Source of the DNA: Leptolyngbya ohadii IS1
GTDB lineage: Bacteria; Cyanobacteriota; Cyanobacteriia; Elainellales; Elainellaceae
Direction of reading: 5' to 3'
Length of the DNA stretch: 64,000 nucleotides
Assembly (NCBI RefSeq): GCF_002215035.1
Contig: NZ_NKFP01000007.1
Location: forward strand, 186,001-250,000
Positions 10,426 to 18,257 of this stretch are shown here, in pieces (position 1 is the first letter of the stretch; every line of letters begins with the position of its first letter). The notes under the pieces are model-generated. The model saw only the letters and a program-made list of their open reading frames with translations, had not been told where the DNA came from and ran no database searches. Position numbers and translations under genes: made by a program.

Positions 10426-10546
10426 CTAGGTGGTGTCTGGTGAACAGACGGTGCTTTGTGGGCAACCTGAATCTTATGCCCTTTTGCAAATTAACCGCTG
10501 TGTCCTGCTAAGGTCAAGGGCAGCAGCAATCATCCCATTATAAAAT

Positions 10547-10604
10547 CCCCAAACGCATGAATAGTTTGAGGGGGTGACGTTCATTTGTGATGTGGAGCTA
10601 TATT
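10547..10604 (+). promoter_or_regulatory. Hairpin plus TGTGGAGCTATATT motif, copy 1
   Basis: A stem CCCCAAAC with GTTTGAGGGG (10547-10574) is followed 17 bp later by TGTGGAGCTATATT (10591-10604). The same arrangement, with a different stem sequence but the same downstream motif, occurs at 61998-62057. TATATT could serve as a -10 element, which would place the stem near -35; alternatively the pair is a structured RNA. It lies about 90 bp upstream of the GAF-GAF kinase start. Confidence 0.5.
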
Positions 10605-10693
10605 TTTGTATTTTCCAGGTAATGTTTGGACTAGGGTAATCTTACAATGTCTTGTTAACCTCGATTTCCTTCAGTTCCTTTCAGGATTGGTCT

Positions 10694-12544
10694 ATGTTCC
10701 GATTATCTACTGATTCGGTTCAAGCTTCTTTTAATTCGCAAGATAATTTGACTCAACGGGAATCGCAATCAGGAGGATTTTCCAATGCTGTTGAATATGC
10801 AGGTTTTGAAACTCTTGAGAATAACTGGAAGCTAGCGATCCACGAAGCACAGAACCGTGTCTTAGAGCTGGTCGCTAGAGCAGAACCATTGCCTTGCTTA
10901 TTGAAGGTTTTGGTCAAGGAAATCGAAGCTCTTTCCGAAGCTCACTGTTCAATTTTGTTACTGAATGAGACTAAAACTCATCTTCATTTAGGAGCAGCCC
11001 CTAGCTTTCCCGATAGTTATCAAGCCCTTTTGCGGGCAGGACTGCCGGTGGTGGACAACGCTGGAACTTGTGGCTCAGCAATTTGCCACCGAAAATCGGT
11101 AGAAACCTTTGATGTACAGGTTGATCCACTGTGGGATTCTTGCCGAGAGTTTCCGTTGTCCTTTGGGTTTTATGCCTACTGGTCAAGTCCGATTTTAGAT
11201 AGGTGTGGGGAGCCAATGGGAACCTTTGCGATGGTATATTCCCGCCCGCAGCATCCAACCGAATTAGATCGACAACTGGTTGCAGCAGCAACCCATCTGG
11301 CAGGCATTGCCATTGAACGTCAACAGGCGGATGAGAAACTACGATCGCTCAACGCCAACCTGGAATTACAGGTGCAGCAGCGCACCGACCAACTTCAGCG
11401 ATCTCTAAAGTTTGAAGCGCTTTTGAACCGGATTACCGATAAGGTTCGCATGAACTTGGACGAAGCCCTGAGTCTTCAGGCTGCTGTTGAAGAATTGGGG
11501 CAGGTGTTGAACTGTCTTGCTTGTGAAGCCAGCATCTACGATCATGAAACCTGCACGCGCACAATTCGGTATGAATACACTACGCTGTCCTCGCGCATTG
11601 GCAGAGCGGAGACGCTGGAATGGACTGCGACCGCCCCAGTCTGCTGGCTTGAATCTCCTTTTCCAATCCATGACCGCCCGACGGTATTGACTTGTCTTAT
11701 TGAAGACGAACAACGTATTATCGGCGCTCTGTGCTTGTTTAAGCCCTGTGCAGAGACCTTTGACGAATCAGAAGTTGTGCTGGCTCGTCAAGTTGCGAAT
11801 CAATGTGCAATCGCTCTCCGACAAGCACGCTTGTATGCTGCATCTCAGCAACAGGTCAACGAATTGGAGCAATTACATCAACTCAAGGATGACTTTCTCA
11901 GCACCGTATCACACGAACTCAGAACCCCGATCGCTAATATCAAAATGGTCTCAAAGATGTTGCAGACTAATCCTCTTTCCTCTCAGCGGGAGAAATATCT
12001 ATCCATCCTTGAACATGAATGTCAGCGGGAGTCTGACCTGATCAATGATTTATTGGATTTGCAATGGCTAGAATCCTCTTTGTCGCCCCTTGTGAAAGAG
12101 GATTGGATATTTTTACCTGAAGTCATAGCGCAACTTGTAGAACCTTTCCAAGTGCGAGCAAAGCAGCGCAACCAGGAACTGAGGGTAAGTCTACAACTGG
12201 GCTTGTCTCCACTGTTGACCCATCGTTCTAGCTTTGAACGGGCTTTATCAGAGTTGCTGAACAATGCCTGTAAGTACACGCCAGCTAAGGGGCGTATTGA
12301 GTTGGATATTTGCTCTACCCAGCAGGGATCAAAGTTTGTGGTTCGGAATGAAGCCTTCATCCCTGCTAAGGAACTGGAACGTATTTTTCAGAAGTTTTAC
12401 CGAGTTCCCCATGCAGATCCCTGGAAGCAGGGTGGCACTGGTTTAGGGCTGGCGCTGGTCAAAAAATTGGTGGAGCGGTTAGGTGGGACGATTGGTGTGG
12501 AGAGTTGCAAGAACTGGACAACCTTTACGGTAACTCTCTATTAA
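10694..12544 (+). CDS. GAF-GAF hybrid-free histidine kinase
   Basis: The protein (616 aa from ATG 10694) has two GAF domains (~50-205 and ~245-385) linked by a coiled coil (LRSLNANLELQVQQRTDQLQ). HisKA follows (H-box DDFLSTVSHELRTPIANIKM), then HATPase_c (N-box ELLNNACKYTP, G-box GGTGLGLALVKKL). The frame is open from TTG 10652, but ATG 10694 has AGGA about 8 bp upstream and is preferred. There is no receiver domain and no membrane segment, so it is a soluble kinase that must act on a partner encoded elsewhere. Its HisKA core closely resembles that of the split kinase at 3359-6309. By analogy GAF domains of this type bind small molecules or bilins, but no clear chromophore Cys context is seen. 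Confidence 0.92.
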   Translation: MFRLSTDSVQASFNSQDNLTQRESQSGGFSNAVEYAGFETLENNWKLAIHEAQNRVLELVARAEPLPCLLKVLVKEIEALSEAHCSILLLNETKTHLHLGAAPSFPDSYQALLRAGLPVVDNAGTCGSAICHRKSVETFDVQVDPLWDSCREFPLSFGFYAYWSSPILDRCGEPMGTFAMVYSRPQHPTELDRQLVAAATHLAGIAIERQQADEKLRSLNANLELQVQQRTDQLQRSLKFEALLNRITDKVRMNLDEALSLQAAVEELGQVLNCLACEASIYDHETCTRTIRYEYTTLSSRIGRAETLEWTATAPVCWLESPFPIHDRPTVLTCLIEDEQRIIGALCLFKPCAETFDESEVVLARQVANQCAIALRQARLYAASQQQVNELEQLHQLKDDFLSTVSHELRTPIANIKMVSKMLQTNPLSSQREKYLSILEHECQRESDLINDLLDLQWLESSLSPLVKEDWIFLPEVIAQLVEPFQVRAKQRNQELRVSLQLGLSPLLTHRSSFERALSELLNNACKYTPAKGRIELDICSTQQGSKFVVRNEAFIPAKELERIFQKFYRVPHADPWKQGGTGLGLALVKKLVERLGGTIGVESCKNWTTFTVTLY

Positions 12545-12982
12545 GGCTCATTCCATGTACGTCGATACCAGCATCAAACTGAAAGGGTGAAAGTCCCTCG
12601 ATCCCAATTTTTCGTTCGGGAATCTAGCAGGAGGTCGAGTGAATGAAGTGATTGATGTGTTTAAGTAGGCTTGAACGAAAGGATGCTTCAATCTGCCTAA
12701 CTCATAAAGCACAGCATCCCGAAGGGGATGCGAGCATCCCAGCAGCAGTGCAGCTGATGCCCTCACTGAAACCAGGAGCAGGACGATCGATCGTCGGTCG
12801 GTGCAGGATGCTGAATGAGGACAGAGTAAAGAGGTAAAAAGAGGAATAGTGCTGTTCAGAGTAGTTGCCTATCCGTAATCATCAGAGCATGACAAGGAGC
12901 AAAAAGCAGAACAGTGCAGTTAGGGACATTGAATGAGTAAAATCCTGCTCAGAAAGACAGGCTTAGCCTTCTTAAACCACCA

Positions 12983-12996
12983 GCAGCGGTAGCTGC
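12983..12996 (+). repeat. Dispersed-repeat hairpin, copy C
   Basis: GCAGC-GGTA-GCTGC forms a 5-bp stem with a GGTA loop. It is preceded by an ACAGGC...TAGCC...AAACCACCA context shared with copies A and B. The third stem pair is A-T here and G-C in A and B, so pairing is kept by compensatory change. Confidence 0.55.
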
Positions 12997-13021
12997 CCAT
13001 TGCGAGTGTTTTCCTTGACGA

Positions 13022-13065
13022 GGTTGTGTAAAACTTGAACTTTATTGCCCAGATTTTACACAACC
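13022..13065. repeat. 44-bp palindromic element, copy 1
   Basis: GGTTGTGTAAAA (13022-13033) and TTTTACACAACC (13054-13065) are perfect 12-bp inverted repeats separated by 20 bp. A second copy in the opposite orientation, with a partly similar spacer, is at 60044-60086. Both lie just downstream of genes. Confidence 0.65.
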
Positions 13066-13147
13066 GATTGCCTTCCCCCGTGCTGCTGACTATTCCAGTT
13101 CATCCAGCAAGAGACGATCGAAAGATGTCACATTCTCATTCCTCTTC

Positions 13148-16051
13148 CTATGACTTATCCCCATTAGTCAACTTGTCCAGCAGTTCCTCACAATCGGCTT
13201 TGAGGGGGATACCGAGTTCAGAGGCTAGAGCCAGAGCTTGCTGGCAGAGGGGGAGAGCAGTGGGGGTGTCGTTGAGGTCATGATAGAGTTTGGCGAGGTT
13301 GAGGAGGGCTTTGGCTTCATTAGTGCGATCGCCAATCTGTTGAAAGATTTGCAGTGCTGCTTGGTTATTAGCTAATGACTCTGAGTATTGCTGGAGCTTG
13401 CGTTGGGTTTCACCTAGATTGCCCAGTGTAATGCCTTCTCCTAGCCGAGCGCCAATTTCTCTTTTAATAGCAAGAGATTGTTGATAGGAATCAATGGCTT
13501 GAGGATACTGACCGAGATTGGCGTAAGCGTTGCCCAAATTGCTCAGTGCAATGCCTTCTCCAAAGCGATCACCAATTTTACGTGCAAGCTCTAGAGATTG
13601 TTCATAACAATCGATTGCCTGTTGATATTCATTTAAATCTGAATGGACTAATCCTAAAGTGTTCAGTGCGATGACTTGTTCGTAATTAGCATTTAGTTTC
13701 TGGCTTATTTTTAACTGTTCTTGAATACATTTTTTTGCCTCTAAAAATTGATTTTGCCCCCGATAAACAAGTCCTAGATTTCCTAACGTATGCATTTTGG
13801 GAACGAAATACTGAAACTGCTCCGCTATTATTAGGGATTCTTCATAATATCTTTTCGCGCTTGAAAAGTCCCTTATAGAGTAATAACCGAGACCCATATT
13901 GCTAAGAGCTTTTGACAAAACTTCCATATTTCCAGTTTTTTCTGCAATATTTTTACGTTTCTCTGCATAGTAAATTGCTTGTTGATAATTACCTAAATAG
14001 TTATTAGCAAGACTTAAACCACCTAAGCAATCCATATCTACTTCTAAGGATACTTTTTCAATTAGCTTATCGCAAAGTTTAATTTGTTCATCGAAGTAGC
14101 TCCAAATATTTAGCTGCCAATGTAATATTTCTTCTCCGGGTGAACTTTGAAAGACAAATTTAGCCTTGTCCCAATCCTGAATTTCGCAGAAGTGGTCAAA
14201 AGCTTCGAGATATCCTCGAATAGTTTCGATGTTGGGCGCATCGTAAGGCGGTACATAGGCTGTCAACCAAAGGTCAGCAACTTTTCGTTCTGCCTGCTCC
14301 CACTTCTGGTTATCCGTTTTGAGCAAGCCATAGCTGATAGAACGGATAAGATTATGTTGACGTACCAGACAGGGTTGACCCGGAACATCGACGTACTCCA
14401 CCAGCTTGCGACCCTGAAGACAGTCAAAAGCGGCATAGGGATCATCGCCTTCACTCATTTCAAGCCAGAAGGTTTCCGGCACTGGGCGACGGAACACCGA
14501 ACAGGCACAAAGCAACTGTTTAGCAGTATCAGGCAAGCTTTCAATGGTTTGCTCCACCCGTTGCCGGACGCGAGTTCTAAAGGTGCGAGAACGATCGACC
14601 TTACCCTGGGGAGTTGCGGCTTCAAACTCCTCCCCATACCTATCCCAATAGCTCTGAACATTGCCATTAAAAGGACGTTGCTTGATTTCATCTGCAATGA
14701 CTTGAAGTACAAGGGGATGCCCATCATAGAACTGCCCGATGCGTTTCAGTCGTTCCTGGTCATCCCTCAATCCCAACTTCTGAAATAGGTCTAATTGCTC
14801 CTGCTGACTCAACCCCTGAAGCGTTTGGCAAAACCAGAATTGGTTGAAACGATCGCCCATCCCCTCTAAATCTCCAGGAATATCTTGAGTGGTAAGGATC
14901 AGTTGGCTTGCCATTTGATTTGTGGACAGCACCCTTTGAAACAGTGAGAGCCAGAGGGGATCACAAAACTCGCTCCACCCGTCTTGTTCATTGCCCTTCA
15001 GCAGTCTCTCCATCGAATCAATCTGAAGCCGACAGGGGTGACTCTGTAACCTGCTAACGATGTGGCTGACTAGATTAGTAGGGTCTTGCTGGTCTTCCAG
15101 TGTTAGTTCCTCACCCAGTTCCCTGAGCAAAGCAGCCCCACTGGAAGAGAAATCAGTGCCGATAGAACGATCGTCGAGGCTAAAGCGGACATAGGGCAGT
15201 GTTTCTTCATCCTGAGCTAATTGATCGATCGCCCGTTCCGCGAGCGTGGTTTTGCCCACTCCTGTCATGCCCACAATGGCAATAATCCGACAACCTCGGC
15301 GCAGTTGCTCACAGATTGCCCCAGTCTCCGCTTCCCGTCCTGTAAACGTCTGAGGGTTATAGGTAGAGAATGCGATCGTCGCAGTTGTCGAAACTGGAGG
15401 TCTGTCTGGTCGATGGGTGATCAAGACGGGAATGTGATCCTGATTAATGCCTGTCATCTTAATAGCGACAGTAGCAAGATCAAAGGCGAATTTGATATCT
15501 TTCCCTGCCCCGATCGCATCATAGAAGGCGACGGAGAACTCGATTGCAGCTTTGTCGGCAATTGCCTGATTCATGCCAATGACATAGGGAATGTGTTGGG
15601 CTATAGCCTGAGCCTGTCGTTCTGAATAGCAGGCATTTAAGACCACACACTCGACAGACTCTCGAAAGAGTTCAAACAGTGCTGCCAATGCCTCTGTCGT
15701 AACGAGTTGGGGTTGTCCGGTCTGGTCTTCCAGGATCAGTCCCTCCTCAGCAGGTTCTAGCCGATCGACTGGCACCAGCTTTCGTGTTTCTTCTAATACT
15801 TGTCCTTCCTGCGCTGTTGCTTGCCCCACGCCATGTCCAGAAAAATGAACAATCTGCGGTTGATGATCGAGCATCGCCCTTTGTAAATCTCTAGAGCGGA
15901 CAGCCCACTGTTGTTTGAGATGGAATCGATCGCGGTACTTCGACCTTTGTAAGCCTGCCTCAATTTCACGGATTTCTTCATCGAGGCGAAGTCTTGCCGT
16001 GGAGGTAGGTTGAGCTGCCAGAAATAGAATTGCTTTTGTGCGATCGTTCAT
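13148..16051 (-). CDS. CHAT protease - STAND NTPase - TPR protein
   Basis: From ATG 16051 the protein has 967 aa. Residues ~1-215 form a CHAT (caspase-like) domain with the catalytic dyad His73 (HFSGHG) and Cys141 (VVLNACYS). An NB-ARC/STAND-type NTPase follows with Walker A GMTGVGKTT at 261-269, and the C-terminal third is a run of TPR repeats (NLGNAYANLGQYPQAIDSYQQ type). The frame extends upstream to 16222, but those 57 codons lie in a dispersed repeat (SSHGGSRHG is repeat-encoded), so the later ATG is preferred. This architecture is that of signal-activated proteases: TPRs sense, the NTPase oligomerises, CHAT cleaves a target. Related modules take part in programmed cell death and anti-phage defence. 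No obvious cleavage partner is adjacent; the small protein at 16803 is a weak candidate. Confidence 0.9.
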   Translation of the reverse strand: MNDRTKAILFLAAQPTSTARLRLDEEIREIEAGLQRSKYRDRFHLKQQWAVRSRDLQRAMLDHQPQIVHFSGHGVGQATAQEGQVLEETRKLVPVDRLEPAEEGLILEDQTGQPQLVTTEALAALFELFRESVECVVLNACYSERQAQAIAQHIPYVIGMNQAIADKAAIEFSVAFYDAIGAGKDIKFAFDLATVAIKMTGINQDHIPVLITHRPDRPPVSTTATIAFSTYNPQTFTGREAETGAICEQLRRGCRIIAIVGMTGVGKTTLAERAIDQLAQDEETLPYVRFSLDDRSIGTDFSSSGAALLRELGEELTLEDQQDPTNLVSHIVSRLQSHPCRLQIDSMERLLKGNEQDGWSEFCDPLWLSLFQRVLSTNQMASQLILTTQDIPGDLEGMGDRFNQFWFCQTLQGLSQQEQLDLFQKLGLRDDQERLKRIGQFYDGHPLVLQVIADEIKQRPFNGNVQSYWDRYGEEFEAATPQGKVDRSRTFRTRVRQRVEQTIESLPDTAKQLLCACSVFRRPVPETFWLEMSEGDDPYAAFDCLQGRKLVEYVDVPGQPCLVRQHNLIRSISYGLLKTDNQKWEQAERKVADLWLTAYVPPYDAPNIETIRGYLEAFDHFCEIQDWDKAKFVFQSSPGEEILHWQLNIWSYFDEQIKLCDKLIEKVSLEVDMDCLGGLSLANNYLGNYQQAIYYAEKRKNIAEKTGNMEVLSKALSNMGLGYYSIRDFSSAKRYYEESLIIAEQFQYFVPKMHTLGNLGLVYRGQNQFLEAKKCIQEQLKISQKLNANYEQVIALNTLGLVHSDLNEYQQAIDCYEQSLELARKIGDRFGEGIALSNLGNAYANLGQYPQAIDSYQQSLAIKREIGARLGEGITLGNLGETQRKLQQYSESLANNQAALQIFQQIGDRTNEAKALLNLAKLYHDLNDTPTALPLCQQALALASELGIPLKADCEELLDKLTNGDKS

Positions 16052-16144
16052 TTCGAGCAAAGCGTCATTATTTGCAGACGCTTTAATTGTATTGAATGGA
16101 GGCAGAAGCAATTCAAGTGCGGGTCTAGAGAAGATGAGTCCATG

Positions 16145-16158
16145 ACGGCTACCGCCGT
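16145..16158 (-). repeat. Dispersed-repeat hairpin, copy E (minus strand)
   Basis: Read on the minus strand this is ACGGC-GGTA-GCCGT, a 5-bp stem with a GGTA loop. It is preceded by an ACGGG...ACAG...CCCTTC...CCAG context that matches copy B. The outer pair is A-T instead of G-C, again a compensated change. A CAGCGTAGCCC-like segment of the same family lies at about 16345-16375 on the minus strand. Confidence 0.5.
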
Positions 16159-16424
16159 GGCTGGAGATGAAGGGCTGTGCCCGTCTTGGGCAGGGTTTAA
16201 CCACTGCAATGCTCAAGTTCATCAGTGCCCAAGTTCATCTAATCTTCAAGGCTTCATGCTTCAAAATCCCAATGTCCTTCAATCCTCCAAGTTTCAACAG
16301 TGATTCTGGGGTTTCAGTGGGTGCAGCCGCTACGCTGCTGCTTGCTCGCTACGCTGCGCTATGGGCTACGCTGTTGCTTCGCCCTTCCCAATTAAACAAT
16401 CATCAGTCGATCGTCTAATTCATT

Positions 16425-16736
16425 CATCAAGGGACAGGACTGGAGGTAGGACAGGGCACAACGATTGCTGCATGGCTCCAATAAACGATCGCCCATAGCG
16501 CCGATTTTTCCATCCATTCTCGAACTCCCTGATCCCAGCATCGCCAACGGGCGATGCGTCTAGGCAAGCGCAGCGTAGCCCCCAATGAAGCCCCACCCCA
16601 GCAGCAGGGAAAAAAGGAATTATGTTGTTGGTTGAAGCGGGAAAAAAGAATTAATGTGATTGGAGCATTGAAGGGGAAAAAGCCTTTTCAGGACGGGACA
16701 GGCGCAGCCCTCTTGAACACCAGCGGCGGTAGCCGC
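16425..16736 (+). repeat. Dispersed repeat, copy B
   Basis: Copy B matches copy A over its first ~90 bp (TCATTCATCAAGGGACAGGA onward), around CAAGCGCAGCGTAGCCCC, and at the 3' hairpin GCGGC-GGTA-GCCGC (16723-16736). The flanks differ from copy A. Together with copies C, D and E this makes at least five members within 7.5 kb. Confidence 0.65.
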
Positions 16737-16802
16737 AGGGTCGCTTCCAGGGCTTCGATTGCTGGGTTGTGGAATAAGGATTAGGAAGTACAGTGCTGCT
16801 TT

Positions 16803-17189
16803 TTACCATCTTGCCCCTTTGTCAATCGGAACGTGGTAGTACCACCAGTGCTGCTCTTTGCTATATCCGTACTTAATTTCATTCTCGCTGCCCCAAATAC
16901 AGTCTTCAACCGGAACAGTAGAATCAAAATATACTTTATCCGCAGCTTGAAGACGGTCTTGATACTGTTCAATCTGCTCATCCGATGCTAATGACCAAAC
17001 TTCATCGATAATCTTGCGAGTATCCATATCATTTAGATACTCTTCCCTCATTGAAGTGTAACCAGTCTTGATTTCAAGAACGGTTTTTTCCCATGTTGGA
17101 ATTAAATAATCAAGTCCATTTTCAATGACAAAACTGGCAAACTTTCGGTGCTTGCAATATTCCTGGATAGCAATTCTTCCTCTGTGCAT
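16803..17189 (-). CDS. Small hypothetical protein
   Basis: A 128-residue protein starting at ATG 17189 (MHRGRIAIQEYCKHRKF). It is soluble, acidic and rich in aromatic residues near the C-terminus (EQHWWYYHVPIDKG). I do not recognise the family. It lies between the CHAT-STAND gene and the Tn3-type miniature element. It has no membrane segment or signal peptide. Its size and position next to a STAND protein would allow an accessory or immunity role, but nothing in the sequence shows this. Confidence 0.6.
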   Translation of the reverse strand: MHRGRIAIQEYCKHRKFASFVIENGLDYLIPTWEKTVLEIKTGYTSMREEYLNDMDTRKIIDEVWSLASDEQIEQYQDRLQAADKVYFDSTVPVEDCIWGSENEIKYGYSKEQHWWYYHVPIDKGARW

Positions 17190-17465
17190 TTTTGCGAACG
17201 AATAGTAAACAGTCTCAAATTATTTTTATTGTGTGCAAGGAGAAGTCAAAAACAGCCTTTTCGATTTAAGCCGTAGAACGTCGTAGTTGAGCGGCAACCG
17301 ACTTTTGCATCATAACCGATCGCCTTCAGTCGCCCGATGGAGTGACCATCGATTTTGTTTAGTAAGGTTCATCAGTCAACCTTACAAATTCTGGCAACTG
17401 AGGTAGGAACTGTCTGATCGTCTCCCTTCTAGCAGGCAAAGCTGTCTAAGCCTCTAGCATATCCA

Positions 17466-17479
17466 GCAGCGGAAGCTGC
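17466..17479 (+). repeat. Dispersed-repeat hairpin, copy D
   Basis: GCAGC-GGAA-GCTGC forms the same 5-bp stem as copy C with one loop change. It is preceded by GGCAAAGC...AAGCCTCTAGCAT..CCA, the degenerate family context. It lies 25 bp from the left end of the Tn3-type miniature element. Confidence 0.45.
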
Positions 17480-17503
17480 CCCCTAGCTGCTTTCCCCCTA
17501 CCT

Positions 17504-17700
17504 GGGGTTTCCGTAGTTCTGGAACAGAAGGTCGTGTTAAGGCTGAAATACTGAGTCTATTCGTGTTTCAGAAAATCTTTCCAATTAGAAAATGAGTGTG
17601 GTTAGGCTCAGAGGCGATCGAGCTGCAACGAAGCAATAAGGATTCCAGCCTCCGAACTAAGGCTTAACACGACTTTCTGTTCCAGAACTACGGAAACCCC
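17504..17700. mobile_element. Miniature element with Tn3-type 38-bp inverted repeats (TIME-like)
   Basis: The two ends (17504-17541 and, inverted, 17663-17700) are 38 bp each and identical at 37 positions. They begin GGGG, contain TGGAAC at positions 17-22 and end GTTAAG. These are the length and hallmark positions of Tn3-family terminal repeats. The 121-bp centre has no gene. Total length is 197 bp. The 5-bp flanks (TACCT and GAGTT) do not match, so the expected target duplication is missing or decayed. Confidence 0.8.
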
Positions 17701-17720
17701 GAGTTGGTTAGCTCTGGCGC

Positions 17721-18044
17721 GTGAGAGCGGTTGGCATCCGCAAGGTTTGTAATGTTTTCTCGATCCTGGCGTTTTGTCCACTTGGTCGGATGAGCGACGG
17801 CAACAAGAAATTGCTGAGCGATCGCGGCGAAGTGATTTCTAGCCTCTGGGGTGAACAGCCCGGATCTCAGCACACCAAAATTGAATCCAGAATTATCAAG
17901 GAACTTCCGCCAGAAAATGCTGATGATCTGTCCGGCTGGATTGTGGAAACAACGCGACCGATTCAACGGACGGCTAACCCTTTTGCGGAGTGGGCGGTGG
18001 ATTATCGGACTGTGAGTCACTATGCGCCTTGTGAGCGATCGTAG
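17721..18044 (+). pseudogene. Unassigned ORF next to the miniature element, possibly truncated
   Basis: A 107-codon frame (GEVISSLWGEQPGSQHTK, then DDLSGWIVETTRPIQRTANP) looks coding in composition but begins only 20 bp from the miniature-element end and has no ribosome site. It may be the 3' part of a gene cut by the element. I do not recognise it. A minus-strand frame covers the same bases and cannot be excluded. Confidence 0.3.
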
Positions 18045-18257
18045 GGGGTGTTGGGTGGGTGTTGGGGGTTTTGCACGCCCCCTAAATCCCCCAATTCTGG
18101 AGGACTTTGAAATCTCTCATCCTAGCGACCTGAAAAGATTGCCTGCTGTTTAATGACTTGATTTCCTGAAGTTAATGAAGGCTTTGCGATGTAAGAGACG
18201 ATCGGTGATGTGGATGCCATATTGGTAATGACTCATCTTCATGGGCTTACAAGATAT

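Larger units (their letters stand above)
12545..13147. other. Repeat-bearing intergenic region
   Basis: This 600-bp gap holds no gene. It has a 7-bp stem GCATCCC-GAAG-GGGATGC near 12713-12730, immediately followed by another GCATCCC, then a degenerate copy of the dispersed repeat ending in the hairpin at 12983-12996, and a 44-bp inverted-repeat element at 13022-13065. Confidence 0.5.

Noticed and set aside
16052-16222. 57-residue N-terminal extension of the CHAT protein
   Set aside because: It is encoded by a dispersed repeat and lacks a ribosome site; the later ATG matches family N-termini.
17688-18020. Minus-strand ORF opposite the unassigned frame at 17721
   Set aside because: It begins within the next frame region and runs into the miniature-element end; composition looks less coding than the plus frame.
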